Below, in pieces: positions 30,170 to 39,198 of a DNA stretch of 64,000 nucleotides (position 1 is the stretch's first letter; each line of letters starts with the position of its first letter). The position numbers and the translations under genes are program-made. The notes below the pieces were generated by a model. The model saw only the letters and a list, made by a program, of their open reading frames with translations, did no database searches and was not told the DNA's origin. Origin of the DNA: Nocardia coubleae NBRC 108252 (lineage in GTDB: Bacteria > Actinomycetota > Actinomycetes > Mycobacteriales > Mycobacteriaceae); contig NZ_BDBD01000011.1 of NCBI RefSeq assembly GCF_001612805.1, forward strand, positions 868,001 to 932,000, read 5' to 3'.

Positions 30170-31819
30170 ATGCCGTTGACCTCCAACAGAATTCGCGAGC
30201 GACTCCACACCGCTGCGGCCGATGCCAGCGCGGTGGCCACGCTGCACCGCTCCGGCGTCATCGATCTCACCCGCCCCGATCGTGTGCTGTGGACAGCACG
30301 CAGTAATCGGCGCTATGGGCCCCAGGCCACACTGATCATGAAGGCTGCCAAGGAATTTCCCGATGCGCCTGCCCTGGTCGACGAGCGCGGCGTCCTGACC
30401 TACCGCGAGCTCGACAAGCAGTCCAACGCGTTGGCCAACGCCTTGCTCGCGCGGGGCTTGCGGCCGGGATCTGTGATCGGGGTCCTCGCGCGCGACCACC
30501 GCGGTCTGGTGCTGACCATCAGCGCGGCAGGCCGCGCGGGCCTGCGGCTGGCGATGATGAACACCGGATTCGCCAGACCACAGTTCGCCGAGGTCGCCGT
30601 GCGCGAGAAGGTCCGCGCAGTGCTGCACGACGAAGAGTTCACCGACCTGCTCTCGGCGCTGCCCGCCGACCTACCTCGGCTTCTCACCTGGACCGACTCG
30701 GCACCCACAGTTTCGCTCGGCACACCGACCATCGATGGCCTGATCGCCTCTGCCGGAACCGAGTTGCCTGCTCCGCCCGAACGACCAGGTGGATTCATCA
30801 TCCTGACCAGCGGAACCACTGGCCTGCCCAAGGGTGCGCCCCGCACCTCGTTGAGCCCGGTCACCAGCGCGATGTTCGTCGATCGAATTCCGTTTCCGCG
30901 TCGCGGCACCGTGCTGATCGCCTCACCGATCTTCCACAGCACCGGATTCGCCACCTGGACCATCGCCGCCGCGCTGGCCAACCAGGTGGTCACCATGCGC
31001 CGTTTCGATGCGGAAACGACCTTGGCCACGCTGGCGGCGCATCGGGCCGAGATGCTGGTCGCGGTACCGACGATGCTCAATCGCATCCTCGCGCTCGGCA
31101 CCGAGGTACTCGCCCGCTACGACCTGTCGGCGCTGCGGGTGATCGCTGTGGCGGGGTCGGCGGTGTCGCCCGAACTCTCCGAACGGATCCAGGACGCGTT
31201 CGGTGAGGTGCTCTACAACCTGTACGGCTCCACCGAGGTCGCCATCTGCTCGGTGGCACAGCCTGCCGAACTGCGGCTGGCGCCCGGCACCGTCGGCCGC
31301 CCACCGGTGACAGCGCAGGTCGCACTGTTCGACGACAACGACCGTCGAATCGAGCGCCCCCTGGTCAAGGGCCGGATCTTCGCACGCACCGCGGCGCCGT
31401 TCGAGGGCTATACCGACGGACGCACCAAGCAGATCATCGACGGGTACATGTCCACCGGAGACATGGGCCATTTCGATCGCCACGGCCTGTTGCACGTCGA
31501 CGGCCGAGACGACGACATGATCGTCTCCGGTGGCGAGAACGTCTACCCGCTCGAGGTCGAGAACCTGCTCGCAGCCCTTCCCGGCGTCCACGATGCCGCC
31601 GTCGTCGGTGTCCCCGACGGCGACTTCGGCAAACGCCTGCGCGCAGTCATTGTGGCTGCGCCCGGCTCGTCGTTGGACGCGCACGCGGTCAAAGATCACG
31701 TGCGCGCGCATCTGGCCCGCTACAAGGTGCCGCGCGACGTGATCTTCCTCGACGAGCTTCCCCGCAATGCCACCGGCAAGGTGGTCCGTCGTACCCTCGA
31801 GAAACTGGACCTGGCATGA
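30170..31819 (+). CDS. Acyl-CoA synthetase (AMP-forming fatty-acid CoA ligase)
   Basis: 549 residues. The ATP-binding motif is LTSGTTGLPKG, then YGSTEVAICS, the hinge region GRDDDMIVSGGENVYP and the catalytic C-terminal Lys in RNATGKVVRR. It belongs with FadD2/FadD12-type ligases of Mycobacteriales, which are longer than FadD13. It would activate a carboxylic acid, possibly the product of the preceding aldehyde dehydrogenase. Its stop overlaps the monooxygenase start (ATGA). Confidence 0.92.
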   Translation: MPLTSNRIRERLHTAAADASAVATLHRSGVIDLTRPDRVLWTARSNRRYGPQATLIMKAAKEFPDAPALVDERGVLTYRELDKQSNALANALLARGLRPGSVIGVLARDHRGLVLTISAAGRAGLRLAMMNTGFARPQFAEVAVREKVRAVLHDEEFTDLLSALPADLPRLLTWTDSAPTVSLGTPTIDGLIASAGTELPAPPERPGGFIILTSGTTGLPKGAPRTSLSPVTSAMFVDRIPFPRRGTVLIASPIFHSTGFATWTIAAALANQVVTMRRFDAETTLATLAAHRAEMLVAVPTMLNRILALGTEVLARYDLSALRVIAVAGSAVSPELSERIQDAFGEVLYNLYGSTEVAICSVAQPAELRLAPGTVGRPPVTAQVALFDDNDRRIERPLVKGRIFARTAAPFEGYTDGRTKQIIDGYMSTGDMGHFDRHGLLHVDGRDDDMIVSGGENVYPLEVENLLAALPGVHDAAVVGVPDGDFGKRLRAVIVAAPGSSLDAHAVKDHVRAHLARYKVPRDVIFLDELPRNATGKVVRRTLEKLDLA

Positions 31820-33312
31820 GCAGCAACGGAATCCATCCCGTCATCGCCCCGTCGGTGGCGATCATCGGCTGCGGATTCGGCGGACTGGCCGCGGCGATCG
31901 AGCTGCGGCGACACGGCATCGACGACTACACCGTTTTCGAAAAGGGGGACGGGGTCGGCGGTGTGTGGCGCGCCAACCACTACCCCGGCGCCGCCTGTGA
32001 TGTCCCGTCGTCGACCTACTCGTACTCGTTCGAACTCGAGTCGGAGTGGTCGCAGCGGTTCGGCACGCAGGATGAGATCCGGGCCTATCTGGAGCGAACC
32101 GCCGCGAAATACGGAGTCACGCCGAAGATCCGCACCAACAGCGAAGTGGTCGCGGCGACCTTCGACGAGCGAACAGGCCAGTGGCTCATCGAGCTGGCAT
32201 CGGGGCGGCAGCATCGATTCGATGCCGTGATCTGCGCTACCGGCCAGCTCTCGCGGCCCAAGGTGCCGGACCTGCCAGGCCGGGACACCTTCCAGGGTCC
32301 GCAGTTCCATTCCGCCGAGTGGGACGACTCTGTCGACTTGACCGGCAAGCGAGTCGCCGTCGTCGGCAGCGGGGCCAGCGCCGTACAGATCGTGCCGGCG
32401 ATCGTCGATCAGGTGGCCGCGCTGCACGTGGTCCAGCGGTCTCCGAACTGGATCGGCAACAAGTGGAATCACAAGACCAGTCCGGGCATTCGCCGGCTGC
32501 TGCGCACTGTCCCCGGGTTGGCGCGAGCCCAGCACAACCTGGAATGGCTCTGGTACGAATCTCGGGTACCCCTGATCTACAACCGGTTCGATCCGCTGCG
32601 CGTCGGCCTGCACGCCTGGTTGCGGTTCAAGATCCGCCGCGAGATCTCCGATCCAGTACTGCGTCGCAAAGTCACCCCCGACTACAAGGCCGGCTGCAAC
32701 CGGCTGCTGCTGTCGAGCGACTGGTATCCAGCCCTTGACCGCCCGCACGTATCGGTGCACACCCACGGCGTATCCGAGGTGACCCCAACCGGACTTGTCC
32801 TCGCCGACGGCACCACCGTCGAGGCAGACGTGATCGTGTGGTGCACCGGTTTCTCTGCCACGGAATACCTCGCCCCCATCGACATCACCGGTCGGGACGG
32901 GCGCAAATTGCACGCCGAGTGGAAGTCCGGGCCAGAGGCCTACCTGGGTGTCACCGTGTCCGGCTACCCGAATCTGTTCATGATCTACGGCCCGAACACC
33001 GGCTCGCTGACCAACACGATCATCTTCCTGCTCGAAAAGCAGGCCCGCTATGCGCGGATGGCCATCGAGTACAGCGCGCGTTCAGGGAAATGGCTCGACG
33101 TTCGCAAGAATGTCCAGAACGAGTACAACGAGCGGTTGCAGCACCGGCTCTCGCAGACGGTCTTCACCAGCGGCTGTGCCGGCTGGTATCACACCCCCGA
33201 CGGCAAGGTCGTCGCAGTCTGGCCGGGGTCACACATCGCCTACGCGCGCGCAACGGCGCGCGTGGATCTGTCCGCCTATCAGACCGGAATCCGTGAGGTA
33301 GTCCAGCAGTGA
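31816..33312 (+). CDS. Flavin-dependent monooxygenase, Baeyer-Villiger type (MymA/EthA-like)
   Basis: 498 residues. The FAD site is IIGCGFGGLAAAIEL. The Baeyer-Villiger fingerprint F-x-G-x-x-x-H-x-x-x-W-D is exact (FQGPQFHSAEWD, from about residue 159). The NADPH site is VAVVGSGASAVQIV. It inserts oxygen next to a carbonyl or oxidises a heteroatom. In the similar M. tuberculosis locus the equivalent gene is mymA. It overlaps genes on both sides by four bases, so it is tightly coupled. The substrate is unknown. Confidence 0.92.
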   Translation: MSSNGIHPVIAPSVAIIGCGFGGLAAAIELRRHGIDDYTVFEKGDGVGGVWRANHYPGAACDVPSSTYSYSFELESEWSQRFGTQDEIRAYLERTAAKYGVTPKIRTNSEVVAATFDERTGQWLIELASGRQHRFDAVICATGQLSRPKVPDLPGRDTFQGPQFHSAEWDDSVDLTGKRVAVVGSGASAVQIVPAIVDQVAALHVVQRSPNWIGNKWNHKTSPGIRRLLRTVPGLARAQHNLEWLWYESRVPLIYNRFDPLRVGLHAWLRFKIRREISDPVLRRKVTPDYKAGCNRLLLSSDWYPALDRPHVSVHTHGVSEVTPTGLVLADGTTVEADVIVWCTGFSATEYLAPIDITGRDGRKLHAEWKSGPEAYLGVTVSGYPNLFMIYGPNTGSLTNTIIFLLEKQARYARMAIEYSARSGKWLDVRKNVQNEYNERLQHRLSQTVFTSGCAGWYHTPDGKVVAVWPGSHIAYARATARVDLSAYQTGIREVVQQ

Positions 33313-33770
33313 TCGTCGCACGCCGTGCCATTCGCGCACCGATCGAGAGCGTCTTCGACTGGCTCGCCGACGCAACCAACTACCCACGGGCGCTGGGCAT
33401 TCGCCACGCCCGGCTGCTCGCCGCGGGATCCCACGATCGCTTCGGTGTTCGCTCCCGTCGCGAGGTCGCCACGCTCGGGGGCAGTTTCGTCGAAGAGATC
33501 GTCGAATACCGGCGGCCCAGTCGCATCCGATACACCGTCCTCAGCAGCCGCCCATCACTGCCACATCGTGGCGGCACAGTCGTACTCGCCGAGACAGCGG
33601 CTGGCACCGAGATCACTTGGTCAATCGATCTTGTATTCACCACGCCTCTGGTAGGCCGACTGCTGACCAGCGTGATCGCGGCGGCGATGGGAGTCGGATT
33701 CCGACTCATCTTGCGCGCCGCCGAACGCGAACTGACCGCTGTACGCACCGGACCGCGACACCAGCGTTGA
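33309..33770 (+). CDS. SRPBCC/polyketide-cyclase-like lipid-binding protein
   Basis: 153 residues from a GTG overlapping the monooxygenase stop (GTGA). The START-like fold is suggested by IVARRAIRAPIESVFDWLAD, EEIVEYRRPSRIRYTVL and the C-terminal long helix. Such proteins bind hydrophobic small molecules. As the fourth gene of the operon it could carry or shape the substrate of its neighbours. No catalytic residues are evident. Confidence 0.78.
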   Translation: MIVARRAIRAPIESVFDWLADATNYPRALGIRHARLLAAGSHDRFGVRSRREVATLGGSFVEEIVEYRRPSRIRYTVLSSRPSLPHRGGTVVLAETAAGTEITWSIDLVFTTPLVGRLLTSVIAAAMGVGFRLILRAAERELTAVRTGPRHQR

Positions 33771-33869
33771 AACGCTCCCATCCAGCACAACGGTCAACGG
33801 CGATCGGTGTGATGTCCGCTCCCCTTCCGGCATCGGCCGACCACACCCCACCCGAAAGTCGAGGACTCG

Positions 33870-35318
33870 TTGACCATCAGCGCCTACCAGCCGCCGGTTC
33901 CAGCGGCCGCCGTCCCCCGCGCAAACCCCCGCACCGGTGCTTCACCCCGACCGAAGATGGCGGTCACCGATCGGGTCTTCTTCGCCGCGGAGTCGCGACG
34001 AAGCCCCCAGCACGTCGGGGTGCTGGTGCGCTTCCGGCTCCCCGACAACGCACCGGCGACCTACATCCGTGACCTGGTCTCGGCCATGCGGGCAGTCGAC
34101 ACCGTGGTGCCTCCGTTCAACTACTGCCTGCGGTCCTCGCCGCTGCAGACATTGCTGCCTGCCTGGGACAGCCTCGACTCCGATCAGGTCGACCTCGACT
34201 ACCACTGCCGCCATGTGGTTCTGCCCGCACCGGGTGGGGAGCGCGAGCTCGGTGCGTTGGTGTCGAACCTGCACTCCCAGCCGCTGGACCCGGAGCGGCC
34301 GTTGTGGGAGTGGACGGTCATCGACGGATTCGATCAGCCCTGCTGGGCACTGTATTTCAAGGTGCACCACGCCCTGATGGATGGCGTCGGCGGCGGCATG
34401 CGCGCCCAGGAAATGCTCAGCACAGACCCGCTCGACCCGGTGGTGCGACCGATCTGGAGCCTGGCGCCGACACAGCGTCCGAACCGGGCCCGCGCACACG
34501 CCCCTCGGCGCGGCATCGGTCACACGCTGGTCGTCACCGCGGCGCTGACCCGATTGGCCGGCCGCATGATCCGCGACCAGCGCAGCGGTCAGACAGATCT
34601 GGCGGTACCGTTCTTCGCCCCACGGACGGTGCTCAACGGTCGCATCGGTGCCCAACGCAGATTTTCGACCCAATCCCTCGAGCTGGCCCGAATCACGGCG
34701 GTCGCAGCGGGTGCGGGCGCAACGGTCAACGACGTCTTCCTCTCGATCGTCGGCGGCGGCCTTCGCCGCTACCTCGCCGAAGTCGGCTCTGTGCCGGTGC
34801 GGACGTTGACCGCGGGCATCCCGGTCAACGTCCGCACCGACGACGACGGACACACCCGTAACGCGTTCACCATGACAGTCATGAACCTGGCCACCGACAT
34901 CGCCGATCCGGCCGCCCGGCTGGCCGCGGTCCACAGATCCAGCAACCGTGCCAAAGCCGAATTGCGTCGCCTGCCTGCCCATGTCATCCCACTCTCGGGC
35001 GGCTCGTTCATGGGACCGTTCGTGCTGCAGAACCTGCTCGGCCTCGGTGGCCGCACCGCCCCGCCCTACAACGTCGCGGTGTCGAATGTGGCGGTATCCG
35101 GCCAGGACATGTTTATGGCCGGTTCCCGCATGGAAGCAGCGTTCCCGCTTGCCATCGCCTTCCACGGCGTCGGTTTGTTCGTCGCGGCGTTCACCGCAGC
35201 CGGACGCTTCAACATCGGGTTCACCGGCGACCGGGATTCTCTGCCACATCTACAGCGCCTCGCGGCCTATACCGGCCAGTCCTTCGACGATCTCGAAGCC
35301 GTCTGCGGACTGAACTGA
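33870..35318 (+). CDS. WS/DGAT wax ester synthase/diacylglycerol acyltransferase
   Basis: 482 residues from a TTG start with GAGGA upstream. The catalytic motif HHxxxDG is present as VHHALMDGVGG (His166-Gly172). The family motifs MTVMNLATD and NVAVSNVAVSGQ are in the C-terminal half. It esterifies alcohols or diglycerides with acyl-CoA. Triacylglycerol-synthase-like genes also occupy the M. tuberculosis mymA operon. It is the last gene before a strong terminator. Confidence 0.93.
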   Translation: MTISAYQPPVPAAAVPRANPRTGASPRPKMAVTDRVFFAAESRRSPQHVGVLVRFRLPDNAPATYIRDLVSAMRAVDTVVPPFNYCLRSSPLQTLLPAWDSLDSDQVDLDYHCRHVVLPAPGGERELGALVSNLHSQPLDPERPLWEWTVIDGFDQPCWALYFKVHHALMDGVGGGMRAQEMLSTDPLDPVVRPIWSLAPTQRPNRARAHAPRRGIGHTLVVTAALTRLAGRMIRDQRSGQTDLAVPFFAPRTVLNGRIGAQRRFSTQSLELARITAVAAGAGATVNDVFLSIVGGGLRRYLAEVGSVPVRTLTAGIPVNVRTDDDGHTRNAFTMTVMNLATDIADPAARLAAVHRSSNRAKAELRRLPAHVIPLSGGSFMGPFVLQNLLGLGGRTAPPYNVAVSNVAVSGQDMFMAGSRMEAAFPLAIAFHGVGLFVAAFTAAGRFNIGFTGDRDSLPHLQRLAAYTGQSFDDLEAVCGLN

Positions 35319-35326
35319 AAATTTTG

Positions 35327-35358
35327 TATCCCGGCGACCGGCAGGTCGCCGGGATACA
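35327..35358. terminator. Hairpin terminator of the mymA-like operon
   Basis: A perfect 14-bp stem (GTATCCCGGCGACC and complement) with a 4-base loop, nine bases after the WS/DGAT stop, with AT-rich flanks (AAAATTTT before, TTGTTGTTG after). Confidence 0.8.
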
Positions 35359-35400
35359 GATTGTTGTTGCCATGAGAAGCCACGCACACCCCGAAATGCA

Positions 35401-35438
35401 GTTGTCCTGTGCCGATCACACGACCGACACAGGACAAC
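35401..35438 (-). terminator. Hairpin terminator of the linalool dehydratase-like operon
   Basis: An inverted repeat GTTGTCCTGTG/CACAGGACAAC (11 bp) with a 16-base loop, just downstream of the small minus-strand ORF. With the previous hairpin it separates two convergent operons. Confidence 0.6.
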
Positions 35439-35448
35439 GACGGAGTAA

Positions 35449-35565
35449 TCAGCGTTGCGGTGTATCCGACGGTTGCCAAGCGGCCGCGTCGGACCGGTCA
35501 CGTCGCCGCAGTCGGGCGGCGACCAGTCCGATGACTGCGGCGACGGTCACGCACAGTGGGCACAT
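35449..35565 (-). CDS. 38-residue CPLC-motif membrane peptide
   Basis: An ATG 14 bases after the stop of the linalool dehydratase-like gene, with AAAGGA upstream. The peptide begins MCPLCVTVAAVIGLVAARL: a CxxC pair at the very N terminus, one short hydrophobic helix, then a basic and polar tail. It lies between the enzyme gene and a terminator, so it is inside the transcript. The position of CxxC suggests metal or redox chemistry at a membrane face, or it could be a membrane anchor. I know no named family for it. Confidence 0.52.
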   Translation of the reverse strand: MCPLCVTVAAVIGLVAARLRRRDRSDAAAWQPSDTPQR

Positions 35566-35579
35566 TCGACTCGATCCTT

Positions 35580-37523
35580 TCAGCTCGCGTCCGGGGTTAT
35601 CCGAACCTCATGACGACCATCGAGGTCGACCTGGATGCGGGCGGTACCGTCCGCCGCCGCGACCACACTCTCTTCGACCCCGCCGCGCACGCGATACGTA
35701 CTTCCCGGACGCAAGCGGTCCAAGCCGAGCGAGAAGCGCCCAGCTCCATCACCTGGCAGCAGCACCAGATCCAGTGCGGCACCGTCGGTGACCGCACGGG
35801 CGACCAGTACGTGGGGGTAGCTGGCCTCGTCGAGAATCGGCCCGCGCGCCCAGGCTTCGGGCAGCGGACGGTTGACCCGGTCAAAGTGAGCGTTCGCGCG
35901 CCCTGTCCCAGCCAATAGCTGACCGAGATTGGCTTGCACGGAGGCGGCAGCGAGCCTGCGTACTCCACGCTCGACCACCGGGCGCCCCTCGACAGCCAGT
36001 CGGGCGGCGGCAGCCGCGGCGATCTCGGTATCGCCGAGTTCGGTAGCAGCGGCCTTCACCCAGAGCAGGGCGCCGACGTTGCTGCGGCGGTAGTTGCCGG
36101 TGTCGATGTTGTCCCAACCGCTCAGTTCGGCGTCGAGTCGTCCGTCCGCGCCGACCGCGAGTTTCTCGTGCCGCAGGATCTCCCATTGGCGCCGTGCGAT
36201 GTCGGGGAACACCGGGGCCAGCTGCCAGATCACACTGGCATCGGAGAGCACCGAGGTCATCGCGGGCACGGTGAGCCCGGTCCATTTCGATCGCAAGCCG
36301 ATTGTGCGTCCGTCTACGCTGAGAAATTCCTCTTCGAAGCCGCGTCGGAAGCCCGGCAGGACCGCAGCGGCGTGGTCGGTGCCGTAGAGCCGGTCGTGGA
36401 TGGGCAGTGGCAGCACGCCGAACCCGTTGCACAGCGCGTAGATCCAGTTCGGCTCGCACGGGAACAACCCGAACGACGAAGCGGCGAAATTGTCCGCCAG
36501 GATCTTGGTCAGCGAATGCAGGTCGTAGTCGTAGCGCATCCCCCGCGGGTGTCTGAAGGAAATCGAGCCGGGCTCGGCATATCGGTGATCACCTGTCGTG
36601 GCTGTGTATCCGGCGATCAGGTTCGCCAGCCAGCCCGAGACCATGATGTCGTCGCGCGGAATCGGATCCGGGTTATAGCGCAGATGGCCCCACAGACTCT
36701 CCTTCGACCAGAAGGCCCAGCAGATGCGCTCCTGCCACTTGGCGATCGTATTGCGTTGCCCCAGCGAGAGATAGCCGTGAAAGGCCGGGGTGTGGGAGTA
36801 CTGCACCGAGGTCAGCGCGTATCCACAGATAGCGACCTGGTAGCGGATCGAGGACGTCTGGAACTGATCGATGCGATCGAAACCGGCGAAGTCCGGGACC
36901 GGCTGCAGGGCGCGGTCCAGAGCGAAACGCATTTGCGCCACCTGCTCGGCATCCAGCTCGGGAACCTCCGGAGTCGGTGCCGAGCGGGGAAATTCCACGA
37001 CCGAGGTGGTGGGGTTCTGCAGTTGCCGGAGATATTCGTTGCGAGCGCCGCGCCGGGCAAGGGCTTTGCGAAATGCTCTGCGCCGCAATACAACTGCCAC
37101 ACCGAGTCCGGCGGCAGCAGCCAACGGTACCGCTGTCTTCGCTGTGGGCACCCGCACCTCGTGCCGCGCGGCGGTCACTGCCGTTCCGGCCCAGACCGCG
37201 ATCGGCGCGAGGACGTTGCCGCTGCCCAGCCACAACCCCAGCGAGGTGGCGAATCCGGCCTGCGTCGCCAAGAATCGCCCCGGCTTGCCAGCGGTGAGAT
37301 AGCCCGCACCGGGCAAGACCATTCCGGTGCCCGCGTTCACCGCCCGACCACGGCCCCATCTGCCCAGGGCCGCACCAGTTCCGGCCAGCACGGCATATCC
37401 GGCGAGGGTCCGGCGTAGACGGCGAGTCGTGACGGGGCCGTCCAGGCGGCTCCGCGGTGGGATCAGAGCAGGCCCCTCGGTGACCGTGGGTGGGGGGAAT
37501 CGGATGTCTGGCGCGATTGTCAT
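35580..37523 (-). CDS. Linalool dehydratase/isomerase-like protein with N-terminal membrane domain
   Basis: 647 residues from an ATG six bases after GAAGGA; two upstream ATGs fit worse. A hydrophobic N-terminal domain (about 40-155) with several helices has the motif MVLPGAGYL. The C-terminal domain (about 200-540) resembles the Castellaniella enzyme that interconverts linalool, geraniol and myrcene: IPRDDIMVSGWL, then FPCEPNWIYALCNGFG with Cys356 and Cys365 nine apart, like that enzyme's catalytic cysteine pair, then DRLYGT. A beta-rich tail follows. It probably hydrates or dehydrates an alkenol. It lies 28 bases after the SDR gene. The substrate is inference. Confidence 0.75.
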   Translation of the reverse strand: MTIAPDIRFPPPTVTEGPALIPPRSRLDGPVTTRRLRRTLAGYAVLAGTGAALGRWGRGRAVNAGTGMVLPGAGYLTAGKPGRFLATQAGFATSLGLWLGSGNVLAPIAVWAGTAVTAARHEVRVPTAKTAVPLAAAAGLGVAVVLRRRAFRKALARRGARNEYLRQLQNPTTSVVEFPRSAPTPEVPELDAEQVAQMRFALDRALQPVPDFAGFDRIDQFQTSSIRYQVAICGYALTSVQYSHTPAFHGYLSLGQRNTIAKWQERICWAFWSKESLWGHLRYNPDPIPRDDIMVSGWLANLIAGYTATTGDHRYAEPGSISFRHPRGMRYDYDLHSLTKILADNFAASSFGLFPCEPNWIYALCNGFGVLPLPIHDRLYGTDHAAAVLPGFRRGFEEEFLSVDGRTIGLRSKWTGLTVPAMTSVLSDASVIWQLAPVFPDIARRQWEILRHEKLAVGADGRLDAELSGWDNIDTGNYRRSNVGALLWVKAAATELGDTEIAAAAAARLAVEGRPVVERGVRRLAAASVQANLGQLLAGTGRANAHFDRVNRPLPEAWARGPILDEASYPHVLVARAVTDGAALDLVLLPGDGAGRFSLGLDRLRPGSTYRVRGGVEESVVAAADGTARIQVDLDGRHEVRITPDAS

Positions 37524-37551
37524 CGGCATTCCTTCGGTTGTGGATCGGCGT

Positions 37552-38385
37552 TCAGCTGCGGCCGACTCGGGTGTTGTAGGCAAGGCGAGCGGTCAGGTCG
37601 GAATCGCGCAGTACGGCGTCTTCAGCACCCAGCGCCCGGGCCAGGGCTTCACCGACCCGCCGCGGCAGCAGCTGCTGCAGACGCAGCAGCACACCGAAGC
37701 TGCGCGGCACATAGATCCGTGGACGCGAACGTCCAGACTCGAGGGCAGCCACCACCGCCTCTGCCACGTCCACGGGCTCGACGTTGGGCACACCTTTCGG
37801 GCCTCTGATTCCGGTGGCCAATTCAGTGTTCACTGCACCGGGCAGCACACAGGAGAACAGGACCCCCGAGCGGCGGAACTCCAGCCGCGCGGCATCTGCG
37901 AAACGGATACTGGCGGCCTTGCTGGCGTTGTAGGTCGCCAAACCAGGCACAGCGGACTCACCCATGGTTGAGGCAATCGTGACGATGTGCCCGCCGCCGC
38001 GCGGGACCATCCGTGCCATAGCGAATTTGGCGCCCAGTACGCCGCCGAGCGAATTGATCTCGAAGATTCGCCGGGTCACCCCGTCGGGTTCGGAGAGCAG
38101 CGGCCCGGCGGGCATGATGCCGGCATTGTTGATCAGGACATCGACAAGACCGAGTTCGGACTCGACCGAATCCAAGAATCGCCCCCATGACTCGGGATCC
38201 GTCACGTCCAATCGCCCGGCCAGCGCGGCTCGGCTAGCAGACCGCGCGCCCTCCAGAGCGCTGTCGTCGATGTCACCGATCGCCACCAATGCCCCCCGGG
38301 CCACCAGCTCGGTCGCCAACGTCAAACCAATTCCGCGAGCACCTCCGGTCACCACCACGACCCGACCGACCAACGTGTACTTCAT
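37552..38385 (-). CDS. Short-chain dehydrogenase/reductase, SadH-like
   Basis: 277 residues. It has the NAD(P) motif VVVTGGARGIG, the NNAG motif (INNAGIMP), the catalytic Ser in ASTMGES and the Tyr-Lys pair in YNASKAAS. Its length and the C-terminal RRVGEALARALG region resemble SadH-type proteins such as the one in the M. tuberculosis mymA operon. It would oxidise an alcohol, possibly one made or consumed by the linalool dehydratase-like enzyme. Its start overlaps the membrane protein stop (ATGA). Confidence 0.9.
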   Translation of the reverse strand: MKYTLVGRVVVVTGGARGIGLTLATELVARGALVAIGDIDDSALEGARSASRAALAGRLDVTDPESWGRFLDSVESELGLVDVLINNAGIMPAGPLLSEPDGVTRRIFEINSLGGVLGAKFAMARMVPRGGGHIVTIASTMGESAVPGLATYNASKAASIRFADAARLEFRRSGVLFSCVLPGAVNTELATGIRGPKGVPNVEPVDVAEAVVAALESGRSRPRIYVPRSFGVLLRLQQLLPRRVGEALARALGAEDAVLRDSDLTARLAYNTRVGRS

Positions 38386-38810
38386 TTCGAACTCCCTTGT
38401 CCGACCGAATGATCAAAGCCTGCGGTGCGCGCCCGCCGGGCCACCCATCCGACCCACACCAGCCCAGGAACAACACTCACCACCGGAATCACCCACGTCG
38501 CCGCCTGCCAGAGGTGTCCCGGATGCGGGCTGTGACTCAACGACACCGCCGCGATCGCGAACCAGATGTAGGCGCACACCGACCACTCCCCCCGCCCCGC
38601 CAGCCAGACCAGCAGAGCTGTCAATGCCACGAGTTCGGGCCAATGCCCGTAGTAGGCCAGCCCACCTCCCGGAGCCATCAGCCCCAGCCCGAACGACGTC
38701 AGCCGGGCATTCGACGAAGCCAGAACACAGACTGCGCCGAGCACCCAGAACAGGGCGAACGCCAGCCGATGACACGAAGACAGTGCAGCGCGTCGCGAGT
38801 TTCTCGACAT
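38382..38810 (-). CDS. Membrane protein, first gene of the linalool dehydratase-like operon
   Basis: 142 residues with about four hydrophobic helices. The ATG at 38810 has CAGGAG upstream. A conserved-looking loop LTSFGLGLMAPGGGLAYYG follows the first helix. The N-terminal domain of the linalool dehydratase-like protein contains a comparable helix and glycine loop (GTGMVLPGAGYL), so this may be a stand-alone version of that membrane domain. It is coupled to the SDR gene by a four-base overlap. A truncated paralogue lies at 39993. The function is unknown. Confidence 0.72.
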   Translation of the reverse strand: MSRNSRRAALSSCHRLAFALFWVLGAVCVLASSNARLTSFGLGLMAPGGGLAYYGHWPELVALTALLVWLAGRGEWSVCAYIWFAIAAVSLSHSPHPGHLWQAATWVIPVVSVVPGLVWVGWVARRARTAGFDHSVGQGSSK

Positions 38811-38906
38811 AGACAGCTCCTGTGACCTGACCCAGCCCAGCACATTGACGTGAGGGGCCTCACCATCATCCGCCGCCAATTGACACGCTGTCAAGACATA
38901 GTGTCA
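38811..38906 (-). promoter_or_regulatory. Operator and leader of the linalool dehydratase-like operon
   Basis: At 38881-38906, read on the minus strand, two abutting 13-bp sites TGACACTATGTCT and TGACAnnnTGTCA occur. The 70 bases from there to the start codon closely match the 71 bases downstream of the twin operator at 39896-39921, including CACAGGAGCTGTCTATGTCG over the ribosome site and start. Likely bound by the TetR protein encoded next door. Confidence 0.72.
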
Positions 38907-39198
38907 ATGTCAGGTGAATGGTGAACCGGGATCAGCGCGGGCCAACGCGGGGAAACCAAGCGACACGAGAACGGTCTAGGCCACGCCAGAAGATCCAGGG
39001 AAGCGACAGCGGCGCGATAGATGACTTCTCCGATCAGCGATTTCGAAAGCACGCACGCAGCAGTCGACCCTCGGTCGCATCACCGCAGTTCAGCTCATGG
39101 ATACACGATCAACGGCCGACAAGGGCAGCCAGCACGCACCCACCGACCAGCACCAGCGCACGCCGAGAATGAGCCGACCCCTCGATGCGCACACTGAA
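38907..39198. other. Intergenic region downstream of tetR
   Basis: No gene seen in 292 bases. It separates the operator of the membrane-protein operon from the 3' end of the TetR gene. No clear hairpin found. Confidence 0.4.

Noticed and set aside
35934..37418. Plus-strand frame of about 494 codons opposite the linalool dehydratase-like gene
   Set aside because: Shadow frame; the minus-strand protein has recognisable motifs and fits the operon.
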